64,000 nt of DNA from Pelomonas sp. BJYL3. GTDB lineage: Bacteria; Pseudomonadota; Gammaproteobacteria; Burkholderiales; Burkholderiaceae_C. Position numbers and translations under genes: made by a program. Under the pieces are notes generated by a model that ran no database searches, had not been told where the DNA came from, and worked only from the letters and a program-made list of their open reading frames with translations. The stretch covers positions 186,001 through 250,000 of the forward strand of contig NZ_JANZKX010000007.1 in the NCBI RefSeq assembly GCF_027257975.1, written 5' to 3'. Below, one piece after another: positions 45,647-54,099 of the stretch (its first letter is position 1; every line of letters begins with the position of its first letter).

Positions 45647-47071
45647 CTACTGCCATGGCGTAAAGGGATAGCTCGTGCTCGGCTTCTGGTAGGGCGTGGC
45701 CGCTGAGGTCTTCCGGTCGTTGGGGTATGTCTGGTTCGGAATGTCGTAGTACTCGGCAGTTTGCCCTGTGGGCTGGATCATGAAGTGCTCCCGGTCGGGA
45801 ATGGCGGTGCCATCCATGGTGCGGTCCGGCGTCGCGGAGTAGTCGTAGGAGACCAGCACCGCGCCGCCTGTGGGCCTCATGCCCCGCACCAGGTGGTTGC
45901 GCGCACCTTCGTTGAAGGCCGTGTTCTCCGGCACGTAGTTGTGTGACGAAGAGGTGGTGGACTGGCTGCCCTCGGCATGGTCCACCACGTGGCCCCGGCC
46001 CAAGGTCTGGTGGGTGACGGAATGCTTGTAGTCCTTGGACGTCATGGGGTAGTCCCGCGGCCCTGTGAAGTGATTGCCGCCCGGCTGTACCTGGAACATC
46101 CCCCCGAGCACTTGGGTGCCTCCAGACGAGGACGGATCGGAGATGTATGACGTGCAGACGGTGGAACTGCCCACGTCCTCGGAGTCCACGTTGAAGCCGG
46201 GCGAGGTCGGGCAGACGACGGGATCCCGCATGGGAATGTAGGGTGTGGACGAACTGCCGCCACCGGTCCAGGTGTAGCCCGGAGGGACGGGGGGCAGCAG
46301 GCTGTGCGGCAAGACATGGAAGGACGACGTCTGGGCGCTCGGGTCGAAGGTGGCGCTGGGGACAGTGAATCCACCCGATGGCGTCATGCTCGTCGTGCCT
46401 CCCGGCCCAAAGGACTGTCCGATCAGGCTCACGCTGGTGTCGACCCCCTGCGACTCCAGGACACTCTTCTTGTAGAAGGTCCAGCCCGGACCCATCGACT
46501 TGTTATGGGGCCCGTTGTCCACGTGCGTGATCTTGCCTCCAGCGACCTGGATCCAGGGATTCATCTTGGCCTGGACCTGGAACCGGTCACCCTGGACGGA
46601 GAGCCGGGTGGCCTGCGGAGACAGGCCCCGGATGCCGCTGGCCAGCCCGGTGCCAGAGGCGCCTGGGCGGCTCAGCGATGGGAGGATGACTTTCCCCCCG
46701 CTGACCTCCAGGCTTCCGTCCGCCACCCCGCGGGCCAAGGGTCGCTGCCCTGGCTTCCCGGCGCCTCGCAGGCCTTGAGCCAGGCGGTGGACCTCCTGAG
46801 CCGGCAGCGCCTGCTCAACCGGTTCATGAGACACCTGGCCCGGGCCGAGCGTCCCGGCCAGTGCCATTGCCCCCGCGGGCGACTCGGCCGCGGCGAGACC
46901 CTGGCACTGGGCGATCCTGCGGCCCTGCTGCAACTGCCGCGGACTGCCGGACCAGGCCCCGGACGCCGGGGCCGGGAGCCGGGCAGAGTCCAGGCCGCCG
47001 TTGGCGGCTGGTTCGCGCCGCGGGCCTGCGGCCTGAGCGCCGTGGTGCTGGTGAGTGGTGGAGCTGGTCAT
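45647..47071 (-). CDS. Putative eCIS cargo with DNA/RNA non-specific endonuclease-like C-terminus
   Basis: 474 residues from the ATG at 47071; the upstream extension is not supported. The N-terminus has the shared motif GSPRQLQQGRRIAQC (42-56). The middle is serine/glycine/proline-rich. The last ~117 residues contain GRGHVVDH (358-365) and HNYVPENTAFNEGARNHLV (377-395). This matches the histidine-then-asparagine pattern of beta-beta-alpha-metal DNA/RNA non-specific endonucleases (DRGH ... N-P-N-x4-N type), with the first aspartate replaced by glycine. A toxic nuclease delivered by the injection system is the natural reading, but remains inference. Confidence 0.65.
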   Translation of the reverse strand: MTSSTTHQHHGAQAAGPRREPAANGGLDSARLPAPASGAWSGSPRQLQQGRRIAQCQGLAAAESPAGAMALAGTLGPGQVSHEPVEQALPAQEVHRLAQGLRGAGKPGQRPLARGVADGSLEVSGGKVILPSLSRPGASGTGLASGIRGLSPQATRLSVQGDRFQVQAKMNPWIQVAGGKITHVDNGPHNKSMGPGWTFYKKSVLESQGVDTSVSLIGQSFGPGGTTSMTPSGGFTVPSATFDPSAQTSSFHVLPHSLLPPVPPGYTWTGGGSSSTPYIPMRDPVVCPTSPGFNVDSEDVGSSTVCTSYISDPSSSGGTQVLGGMFQVQPGGNHFTGPRDYPMTSKDYKHSVTHQTLGRGHVVDHAEGSQSTTSSSHNYVPENTAFNEGARNHLVRGMRPTGGAVLVSYDYSATPDRTMDGTAIPDREHFMIQPTGQTAEYYDIPNQTYPNDRKTSAATPYQKPSTSYPFTPWQ

Positions 47072-47305
47072 GGGGTGTGCGTTGAAGTGGGGATCAGTCC
47101 GATGGACCCGGCCACCGCAGGCCTGCCGCCCGGCCGCATGGCATGCGCTGCTCTCCTCGAAGTGACGGGTCGGCCTTGCGGCGAGCCTGACCTGTCCCGG
47201 CACGGGGCCTGGCCTGATGCAGGCATGGCGGATCCACCTTGCGTTCCGTGGAAGCGGTGCCGGGACTGGGCGGGGCGGGTCCCGACGGTGGTGGCGGGGG
47301 GGGCC

Positions 47306-47629
47306 TCAGGTTCCGGAGCCCTTGGCGATGGAGTTGCTCACATTGGCCTCCATCTGGCGCCGGCGCTTGTTGTTCTTCGCGGCGCTGATGCGCGGGTTCT
47401 CCGTGCGGCCCTTGCCAGGCTTGTGCGAGGTGGTCTTGCCGTTGGGGCCGGTCTTTGAATGCGAGGGGCCCAGTGAGTGGCCCTTGGCCTTGCGGGGGTT
47501 GAGCTGCGCGATCTGCGCGCCCTGCGCCTGCTGACGCGGCGAGCCGGACGCCCCGTTCGCGCCCGCATGGGCGGCCGCCTGGCGCTGGACGGGCGCCACC
47601 GGCGCCTGGGTTCTCTCGTTCGACTTCAT
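47306..47629 (-). CDS. Small basic protein with the shared cargo motif
   Basis: 107 residues. It contains GSPRQQAQGAQIAQL (29-43) after a disordered start (MKSNERTQAPVAPVQRQAAA). A lysine/arginine/glycine-rich remainder follows (KTGPNGKTTSHKPGKGRT, NNKRRRQMEANVSNSIAKG), probably disordered and able to bind nucleic acid. It begins in a 4-bp ATGA overlap with the membrane-protein gene, so it is translated from the eCIS operon itself. It may be minimal cargo, an adaptor, or a truncated effector that kept its tag. Confidence 0.72.
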   Translation of the reverse strand: MKSNERTQAPVAPVQRQAAAHAGANGASGSPRQQAQGAQIAQLNPRKAKGHSLGPSHSKTGPNGKTTSHKPGKGRTENPRISAAKNNKRRRQMEANVSNSIAKGSGT

Positions 47630-50337
47630 GGCTTCTCGACCTTTCTCTTGAGCAGCGCCATCAGCGCTGCAACCACGGGAATCGCGATGAGGGCCAGCAG
47701 CTGCGCATTGCTGTTGCGTATGCCGGCCAAAGCCGGGTCGCACTCCAGCAGGGCCGCGCCCAGGATCACCGGCGGGATGCCCGCCAGCAGGGCCAGGCGG
47801 CCGTAGCGAGAGCGCCATTCGCAGTTCCACTGGAAGGCCACCCACGTCAGCAGGCCGGCCAGGATCAGCAGGTCGAAGAGCAGGCGCAGCAGCCAGCGGT
47901 TGGGGCAGACGAAGCCGCAGATGGCCTCGCTGATGCCCAGGCCCGGATCGCCGACGAAGACCCGACGCAGCATCTCGCGCTGCTCGTTCTTCATCAGGCT
48001 GTCGACCAGGGGCGAGGGCCAGAAGCCGATGCCGTCGAAGTTGTCCTGCACATAGACCAGGTCGTCCTGGTACTGCTGGGTGTCCAGCTGCGGCAGCACG
48101 AGCAGGGGCACGACGCTGCGCAGGAAGATGCGGCGGTCCCCGCCCTTGAGCGCCGGGCTGGCCTCGATGGTGCTGCGCAGCTGCTTCTTGCTGTCCGAGC
48201 TGGGCTCCGACAGCAGGACCAGGAAGCGCAGCTGCACATTGCTGTTGCGCTTGTAGTCGCTGTTGGTCTCGACGATGCGGCCATTGAGCATCTCCGGCTT
48301 CTCGACGGCCTTGAGCAGCTCGAAGAGCTTGTCCACCGCGAAGGGCCCGGCCTCGGCCAGCAGGCGGTCGCTGAGCATCAGGTTGATCGCATAGCGCCGC
48401 TCCGGGTTCTCGCCCAGCGCCTCGCCCAGGCCGCGGATGAAGCGGGGGTAGAAGGCCGCGAAGCGGTCGGCCAGCACGGGGTCCTTGCTGCGGTCGGGCA
48501 GCTGGTCGAAGTAGACCGTCAGCCCGTCGCCCGCGTACTGCACCTCGGCAAAGCCGGGCAGCCAGGACCGGGCCTTGGCCTTCCAGCCCTTCAGCGGTGT
48601 GTCCAGCAGGTCCCGTGCATGGCGCGGCACCTGGGTGCTGAGACGAGCCAGCAGGGCCTCGCGCGCCTGGGCCGGCTCGGTGGCCAGGAAGCGCCAGTCG
48701 CGGCGGTAGATGCCGAAGTCGATGCGGGTGTCGTAGCGGCGGGCGGTGTCGATGTAGTCGACCTGGTCGGCGGCCAGCGAGGGGAGGGTCAGGTCTTGAT
48801 CCAGGGGCAGCGCAAAGGGCGTGATGCGGTGGATCAGGCTGAAGTCCATGGGCTGCGGCGGCTCGGGGCTCAGCCAGTTCGGGGCGATGGCGTAGATCAG
48901 CTGGCGCGCCCGTGCATTGGTGCAGTGGCAGTCCGGCGTGGCAGACCACTGCGGCGATCCGGCCCACAGCACCCGTTCGCGCGCGGCGGCATCCGCCAGC
49001 CATTCGCGCAACGCGGGGGGCAGCAGCCAGCTCGGCAGCTCGCGCAGGGAGAGCTGCTCGGCGGCCGCGGGCAGGGCGCTGGCAGCGGCGCCGGGTGCTG
49101 CGCTCGCCGCCGCACTTGCCGCACCTGCCGCACCTGCCGCGCTCGCCGCACTCGCCGCACTCGCCGCTGGCTGCGGGCGGCGCGCGCCGGCCTTGGCCGT
49201 GCCTGCCTTGCCGGCGGCGGCCTGGGGGGCGTCCTCGCGGGGCGGGTTCAGGGCCTTCGCGCAGGTCTCGGCCAGCTGCCGGCTGTCGGGTGCCGGGCGC
49301 TTCAGGCGCTGCGCCTCGGCCGTCACCAGCTGGCGCACCTGGGCGCAGGCCAGGGCATCGACGGCGGCCAGGAACAAGGCGCGGCTGGGGTACTCGATGC
49401 CCATCACGGGCTCCAGCCACAGGGGCAGCTGCTTGTTCTGGTCCTCGGTCCAGGCCAGGCCGGCGGGCGGCGGCAGCGTGGGGGCGCCGGGGTCCGCCGC
49501 GGGGAGGCTGGCCGCGGGTTCGGAGGCGGGCGCGCCCTCGGTGCCGGCCGCAGTGCCCGCATCGGCCCCTGCGGCAGGCTTGATGAGGGTGGCCAGGGCA
49601 TCCAGCTGTGCGGGCTGGAGCTGGTAGACGATGGCGGTGGTCGCGCGGTTCGGAGTCTTGCCCAGCTCGCGGCGGTCGATCTGGCTCAGCGGCGGCGTGG
49701 GGCTGCTGGCCGCGGAGGCAGCGGGCTCGGGCTTGCGCACCGGCAGGATGCGCAGCACATAGGCCTGCCCGGCCAGGCGGCCCGCGCCGTCCTCCACGCT
49801 GAGCCGGAAGCGGAAGAGCCCGGCCTTGGTGGGCACGCCGCCCAGCGGGCCGGTGGGGTCCAGGCTCAGGCCGTCGGGCAGGCTGCCCTCGGCCAGGCTG
49901 AAGACATAGGGCGGCTTGCCACCGACGGCGCGCACCTCGCGCTGGTAGCGCACGCCCACCGTGCCGTTGGGGAGGTAGTCGGGGCGGCGCTCCATGCTCA
50001 GCGGGTCGGGGTCCACGCAGGCGGGACGCGGCGCGGCGCTGCACTGGGCCGCGCCGGGCAGCTGGATGCTGGAGACCGACGGCGCCGGCGTCACGGGCCG
50101 GGTCTCGGCGGGTGGCGCCGTCGCCGCGGAGGCTGGCGCAGCGGCCGCTGCCGGTGCCGAGCGGGCTGGCGCCGGCGCGCTGGCGGGCGTCTGGGCCTGG
50201 GCCGGGCCAGCGCCCGCCCCGTCACTCCAGACGGTCAGGCCGGCGGGCAGCAGGGCCAGGGCCAGCAGCGAGGCCAGGCCGGCACTGCGCCGCAGCAGGG
50301 CCGTCAGCCGGCGTCCTTCAGGCGCATGGCGGCTCAT
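47626..50337 (-). CDS. Large eCIS-linked membrane protein with Ig-like domain
   Basis: 903 residues. N-terminal hydrophobic signal or anchor (LLRRSAGLASLLALALLPAG), a proline/alanine linker, then a He_PIG/cadherin-like Ig domain (about 115-195, GVRYQREVRAVGGKPPYVFS...LPDGLSLDPTG...GLFRFRLSVEDGAG). Alanine/serine triplet repeats form a linker near residue 400. The folded part (about 430-800) was not recognised; it includes FGIYRRDWRFLA, VQYAGDGLTVYFDQLPDRSK and VYVQDNFDGIGFWPSP. Three C-terminal membrane segments end the protein (LLRLLFDLLILAGLLTWVAF, YGRLALLAGIPPVILGAALL, LLALIAIPVVAALMALLKRK). ATGA overlaps at both ends tie it to the eCIS operon; membrane anchoring or release of the particle is a guess. 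Confidence 0.72.
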   Translation of the reverse strand: MSRHAPEGRRLTALLRRSAGLASLLALALLPAGLTVWSDGAGAGPAQAQTPASAPAPARSAPAAAAAPASAATAPPAETRPVTPAPSVSSIQLPGAAQCSAAPRPACVDPDPLSMERRPDYLPNGTVGVRYQREVRAVGGKPPYVFSLAEGSLPDGLSLDPTGPLGGVPTKAGLFRFRLSVEDGAGRLAGQAYVLRILPVRKPEPAASAASSPTPPLSQIDRRELGKTPNRATTAIVYQLQPAQLDALATLIKPAAGADAGTAAGTEGAPASEPAASLPAADPGAPTLPPPAGLAWTEDQNKQLPLWLEPVMGIEYPSRALFLAAVDALACAQVRQLVTAEAQRLKRPAPDSRQLAETCAKALNPPREDAPQAAAGKAGTAKAGARRPQPAASAASAASAAGAAGAASAAASAAPGAAASALPAAAEQLSLRELPSWLLPPALREWLADAAARERVLWAGSPQWSATPDCHCTNARARQLIYAIAPNWLSPEPPQPMDFSLIHRITPFALPLDQDLTLPSLAADQVDYIDTARRYDTRIDFGIYRRDWRFLATEPAQAREALLARLSTQVPRHARDLLDTPLKGWKAKARSWLPGFAEVQYAGDGLTVYFDQLPDRSKDPVLADRFAAFYPRFIRGLGEALGENPERRYAINLMLSDRLLAEAGPFAVDKLFELLKAVEKPEMLNGRIVETNSDYKRNSNVQLRFLVLLSEPSSDSKKQLRSTIEASPALKGGDRRIFLRSVVPLLVLPQLDTQQYQDDLVYVQDNFDGIGFWPSPLVDSLMKNEQREMLRRVFVGDPGLGISEAICGFVCPNRWLLRLLFDLLILAGLLTWVAFQWNCEWRSRYGRLALLAGIPPVILGAALLECDPALAGIRNSNAQLLALIAIPVVAALMALLKRKVEKP

Positions 50338-51677
50338 AGGGTCCTCCCTTCCTTGCGCAGTTCCTTGGCCAGGCCGGTGCGCAGCTCCAGCAGGCGGATC
50401 TGCTGGCGGCCGTCGCGCAGCGCACTGAGCGCGGCATGGCGGATCACGTTGGCGATGGCACCGCCGGCCAGCTCGTAGCGCTGCGCCAGGCCGATCAGGT
50501 CCACCTCGGGGGCCAGGTGTTGCGCGGCCAGCATGCCCTGCCACAGGCGCAGGCGGGCATCGGCATCGGGCATGGGGAAATAGATCATCGATTGAAAGCG
50601 GCGAGAGAAGGCCTCGTCCAGGTTGCTGCGCAGATTGCTGGCCAGGATGACGACGCCCGGGAAGTCCTCCACGCGCTGCAGGAGGTAGGCGATCTCCTGG
50701 TTGGCGTGGTGGTCGTTGGCATTGCTGACGGCGCCGCGCTTGCCGAACAGCGCGTCCGCCTCGTCGAAGAACAGGATCCAGCGCCGCGTGGCGGCCTGGT
50801 CGAAGACGCGGGCCAGGTTCTTCTCCGTCTCGCCGATGTACTTGGAGACCACCATGGAGAGGTCGATGCGGTAGACGTCCGCCCCGGTGCGCTGGCCGAT
50901 CAGCGTGGCCGTCAGCGTCTTGCCCGTGCCGGGCGGGCCGTGGAAGAGGGCGCGGTAGCCGGGCTTGAGCGCGCGGGCCAGGCCCCAGTCCTGCATCAAG
51001 ACCTGACCCTGCTGCATCCAGGCGCAGATCTGCTCGACCTCGTCCAGCACATCGGGCGGCAGCACCAGGTCGCTCCAGTCCAGGGGTGACTCGATGCGCT
51101 TGGCGGGGAAATGCAGGCTGTAGTCCGGGCGCTCCGCCTGGCCGCTGCTGAGCAGCTGCAGGGCCTCGCTGCTGAGCTGCAGCGTGCCGCTGAGCCGGGG
51201 CTCGCCGGCCGGCGGCAGGTCCAGCTGCAGGAAGCCGCGCTGCACCAGCGGGTGGCGCGGATCGAAGAGCTCCAGCAAGGCCACGCGCCGGGGCAGGGAC
51301 TCGCCGGCGATCAGGAAGGCCGCCGTCTCGCCCGTGGGCAGGAAGCCGCCATGCGCCTGTGCCTTGATGCCGCCGAACTCGGTGAAGCCGCGCTCCAGGT
51401 TCTCGTTGCGCATGAAGAGCAGGTCCAGGGCTGCGGGGCGCAGGTGGGGGACCAGGCCCAGGGCCAGCAGCAGGCGCTCCTCGGGGCCCAGGCGCATCTC
51501 GTCCACCCAGCGGCCCAGCTCGCTGCCGGCGGGCGGCGCGGGGGGCGGATCGGCCGCCTCCAGCCCTTCGTCCCGCTGCTGGAAGTGCTGCTCCAGGCGC
51601 AGGGTCAGCACCCGGTCCAGCCAGTCCAGCTCCTGCTGCAGGGCCAGGCTGTGCGGGGTCTCAACGCCATTCCACAT
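50334..51677 (-). CDS. eCIS AAA+ ATPase (Afp15/PVC15-like)
   Basis: 447 residues. The start MWNGVETPHSLALQQ at 51677 has AAGGAG seven bases upstream and overlaps the tape-measure gene by 17 bp. An N-terminal helical region (about 1-200) precedes the AAA+ module. Walker A is GPPGTGKT near 246, Walker B FFDEADALFG near 302, sensor and arginine-finger region VILASNLRSNLDEAFSRRFQ. ATPases of this type are a defining eCIS component needed for assembly, distinct from the T6SS ClpV sheath-recycling ATPase. Coupled to the downstream membrane-protein gene by ATGA. Confidence 0.9.
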   Translation of the reverse strand: MWNGVETPHSLALQQELDWLDRVLTLRLEQHFQQRDEGLEAADPPPAPPAGSELGRWVDEMRLGPEERLLLALGLVPHLRPAALDLLFMRNENLERGFTEFGGIKAQAHGGFLPTGETAAFLIAGESLPRRVALLELFDPRHPLVQRGFLQLDLPPAGEPRLSGTLQLSSEALQLLSSGQAERPDYSLHFPAKRIESPLDWSDLVLPPDVLDEVEQICAWMQQGQVLMQDWGLARALKPGYRALFHGPPGTGKTLTATLIGQRTGADVYRIDLSMVVSKYIGETEKNLARVFDQAATRRWILFFDEADALFGKRGAVSNANDHHANQEIAYLLQRVEDFPGVVILASNLRSNLDEAFSRRFQSMIYFPMPDADARLRLWQGMLAAQHLAPEVDLIGLAQRYELAGGAIANVIRHAALSALRDGRQQIRLLELRTGLAKELRKEGRTL

Positions 51678-54099
51678 GCAGCACTCCTTCCATCCATGGC
51701 AGACGGATCGTCGAGAAGCCCCAGGGCAGGCGGTCCAGCAGCACGTCCAGGCCGCGCTTCTCCACCCGCAGGCGCCAGGCCGGCGGGGCGTCCGATCGCG
51801 GCTTCTCCGGCGCCAGGCGGCCCTGACGCTGCAGAAAGGTCTCGCGCAGGCCGGCCACCGAGGTGCGGCCCAGCGCCTTCCAGTGCGCGATGACGGCCTG
51901 CAGCAGCTGCTCCAGCACGGCCAGGGTCTCGGCCGGCAGGGGCGGCACCGGGGGCAGCACCGTCGCCGTGCCGGCGCCGCACAGCAGGCGGGACAGCACG
52001 CTGTGGCATTCCTCGCGCGGCTGGGCGCCATGGCACAGCTGCTGCAGGCACTGCACGGCCACGGCGCGGGCGGTCTCGTCGCGGAAGCGGCCCTGGTCCA
52101 GCAGGTCCAGGTGCTTGAACAGGCGCTCGGCATAGGCTGCAAGCAGGACCTGCCCGGCGTCGTCCACCCAGATGGGCTCGCGCCCGGACACCGGCGCAGG
52201 CGCCGCCGGCTCGGTGGCGGGCGGCCTGGCCTGCTGGTAGGCCTCGCGCAGGGGGCCGGCCTCGGGCGGGCGGCCCTCCAGGAACAAGACGCGGCACAGG
52301 CGGCGCCAGTGCTCGGCCAGCGCGGCGGCGGGCTCCTGCATGGCCTGGCCCAGCCAGCGCAGCAGGCGCCCGGCCCGCTGCTGCAGGCCCTGGGTCGTGG
52401 CTCCGAACTGGGCGCGGATCATCTGCCAGCGCCGGGACTCGTCGAACAGGCGGACCCAGCGCGCGCAGGCCTGCTCGGTGCTGAGCAGGCGCGCCAGGCG
52501 CAGGCGCTGCGGCCATTGCCAGCGCCCCTGCTCGCACTGGCGGGCGAGGCCCTGCAGCGCGCGGTCCAGGGTGGCGCTGGGCGGGCCGTCCTGCGCGGCG
52601 GAGCGCTCGGGCCGGGGCGGCGCGGGCGGCAGCCAGGGCTCCTTCGCCGGCGCCGGCGGGGGGGCCGGCGCGGTCTCGGCAAGCCGCGGCCGGGCCAGGT
52701 CCTCGGGCCGTTCCCAGCGCCGCCAGGCGGCTTCCCAGAAGCGCTGCCAGCCGGTGTGGCTGTCCGGCAGGCGCTCGCCGCGGGCGAGGGCATCCAGGCA
52801 GGCCTCCATCAGCAGGCCCTGCAGCCGCGACAGGCCCGGCCGCAGCCCCGGCAGGGCGAGGCGCTGCAGGCGCAGGGCGGTTTGGCGCAGGGACTCGGCC
52901 CAGTGCAGGGCCGGCGCCGCCTGGGGCAGCGGCAGGGCCTCGGCTCCGCGCGAGTGGCTGCTCTCCAGGCAGCCCAGCAGGCCACCGAAGCTGGCGGCGT
53001 CCAGGGCCAGGGCCCAGCGGCGGCGCGCCGGGGCGTCCTGCATCCACAGCCGCAGGCGCTGGCCCAGGGCCTGCGCGTGCTGGCCGGACAGCATCCGCAG
53101 CTGCTCCAGCAGGCGGACCTGCCGGGCCTGGCTCAGGCGGCGCCCGCCATCGAGCAGGGGGCGCAGGCGCTGCAGGCTGGCCTCCCAGACGCGGCCCGGG
53201 CTGGCGCCAGCCGCGGCGCCGGGGGTCAGGTCTTGCCCTGGCTGGGCATCGGGCTGTGCGGCCAGCAGTGCCTGCAGCAGGCCGGGCTCGCCCGAGGCGG
53301 GGGCCAGGGGCAGCAGGCGCTCCTGCCAGCCCGAGCCGAGCGAGCGGCCCAGTTCGGCCTGCAGGGCCTGCAGCAGGCGCTGGCGCCGGGCCTCGCCCAG
53401 GGGCCGGCCGCGGGCGTCCCAGAGCAGGTCCAGGGCCTGGGCCCGCAGCACCTGCTGCAGACGCTGGCGCTCGTAGGCGCTGAGCCGGCCGCTGGCCTGC
53501 AGGGGCAGCAGGGCGCCTTCGTCGAGCGCCTCCAGCTGGCGGCCCAGGTCCGGGTCACGCTGGGCCAGCAGGGCCTGCAGGCCCTCGTGAGGGCTGATCA
53601 GGCGCAGGCGCTGCAGGAGGAGCGGGCCGGCGCGGTGGCGCTCCAGGGCCCGCCACAGCTGCGGCCCCTGCTGCCGGACCAGCCAGGCCAGCCAGCGCGA
53701 CAGCGAACCCTGAGGCGTGCTCGTCAGCTGCCAGGGCAGGTGGCCCCGTTCCAGGTAGGTCAGGAAGTGCTGCAGGGCCTGGCCGCCGGAGACGGCACCG
53801 GGGGCCTCGGCCGGCTGTGTCCAGGGCAGCAGGGCCTCTTCCAGGGCCCGCTGCAGGCGCAGGCCCCATTCCTGCTCGTCCTGGGCGGCATGCAGGCGGC
53901 CCAGGTCCAGCACCAGGCTGTCCAGGGCGGGTTGACGCAGGCGGGGTGCCAGCCGGTCGAACAGCTGCTCCATGTGACGCTGGCCCTCGCCGCGCAGGAA
54001 GCGCATCAGGCGCTCGTGCAGGGCGTGGCCGTGCGTGGCGGCACGGCCGCTCGGGTGGCGCAGCTCCAGGCGCAGGGTCTCGATCACGTGCGTGTTCAT
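51661..54099 (-). CDS. Contractile injection system tape measure protein (Afp14-like)
   Basis: 812 residues. The start MNTHVIETLRLELR at 54099 matches the common N-terminus of eCIS tape measures. The C-terminal hallmark blocks are present: GQVLLAAYAERLFKHLDLLD, GRFRDETARAVAVQCLQQLC, SVAGLRETFLQRQGRL, and VEKRGLDVLLDRLPWGFSTI with IRLPWMEGVLHVEW at the end. The long leucine/arginine/glutamine-rich helical middle sets tube length. A copy of the dispersed 16-nt motif at 53221-53237 encodes GQDLTPG in a linker. It starts inside the stop of the preceding gene (ATGA). Confidence 0.85.
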   Translation of the reverse strand: MNTHVIETLRLELRHPSGRAATHGHALHERLMRFLRGEGQRHMEQLFDRLAPRLRQPALDSLVLDLGRLHAAQDEQEWGLRLQRALEEALLPWTQPAEAPGAVSGGQALQHFLTYLERGHLPWQLTSTPQGSLSRWLAWLVRQQGPQLWRALERHRAGPLLLQRLRLISPHEGLQALLAQRDPDLGRQLEALDEGALLPLQASGRLSAYERQRLQQVLRAQALDLLWDARGRPLGEARRQRLLQALQAELGRSLGSGWQERLLPLAPASGEPGLLQALLAAQPDAQPGQDLTPGAAAGASPGRVWEASLQRLRPLLDGGRRLSQARQVRLLEQLRMLSGQHAQALGQRLRLWMQDAPARRRWALALDAASFGGLLGCLESSHSRGAEALPLPQAAPALHWAESLRQTALRLQRLALPGLRPGLSRLQGLLMEACLDALARGERLPDSHTGWQRFWEAAWRRWERPEDLARPRLAETAPAPPPAPAKEPWLPPAPPRPERSAAQDGPPSATLDRALQGLARQCEQGRWQWPQRLRLARLLSTEQACARWVRLFDESRRWQMIRAQFGATTQGLQQRAGRLLRWLGQAMQEPAAALAEHWRRLCRVLFLEGRPPEAGPLREAYQQARPPATEPAAPAPVSGREPIWVDDAGQVLLAAYAERLFKHLDLLDQGRFRDETARAVAVQCLQQLCHGAQPREECHSVLSRLLCGAGTATVLPPVPPLPAETLAVLEQLLQAVIAHWKALGRTSVAGLRETFLQRQGRLAPEKPRSDAPPAWRLRVEKRGLDVLLDRLPWGFSTIRLPWMEGVLHVEWR

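Noticed and set aside
48619-50478. 619-codon plus-strand frame
   Set aside because: Antisense to the coupled 903-residue membrane protein gene; low-complexity G/A/R translation.
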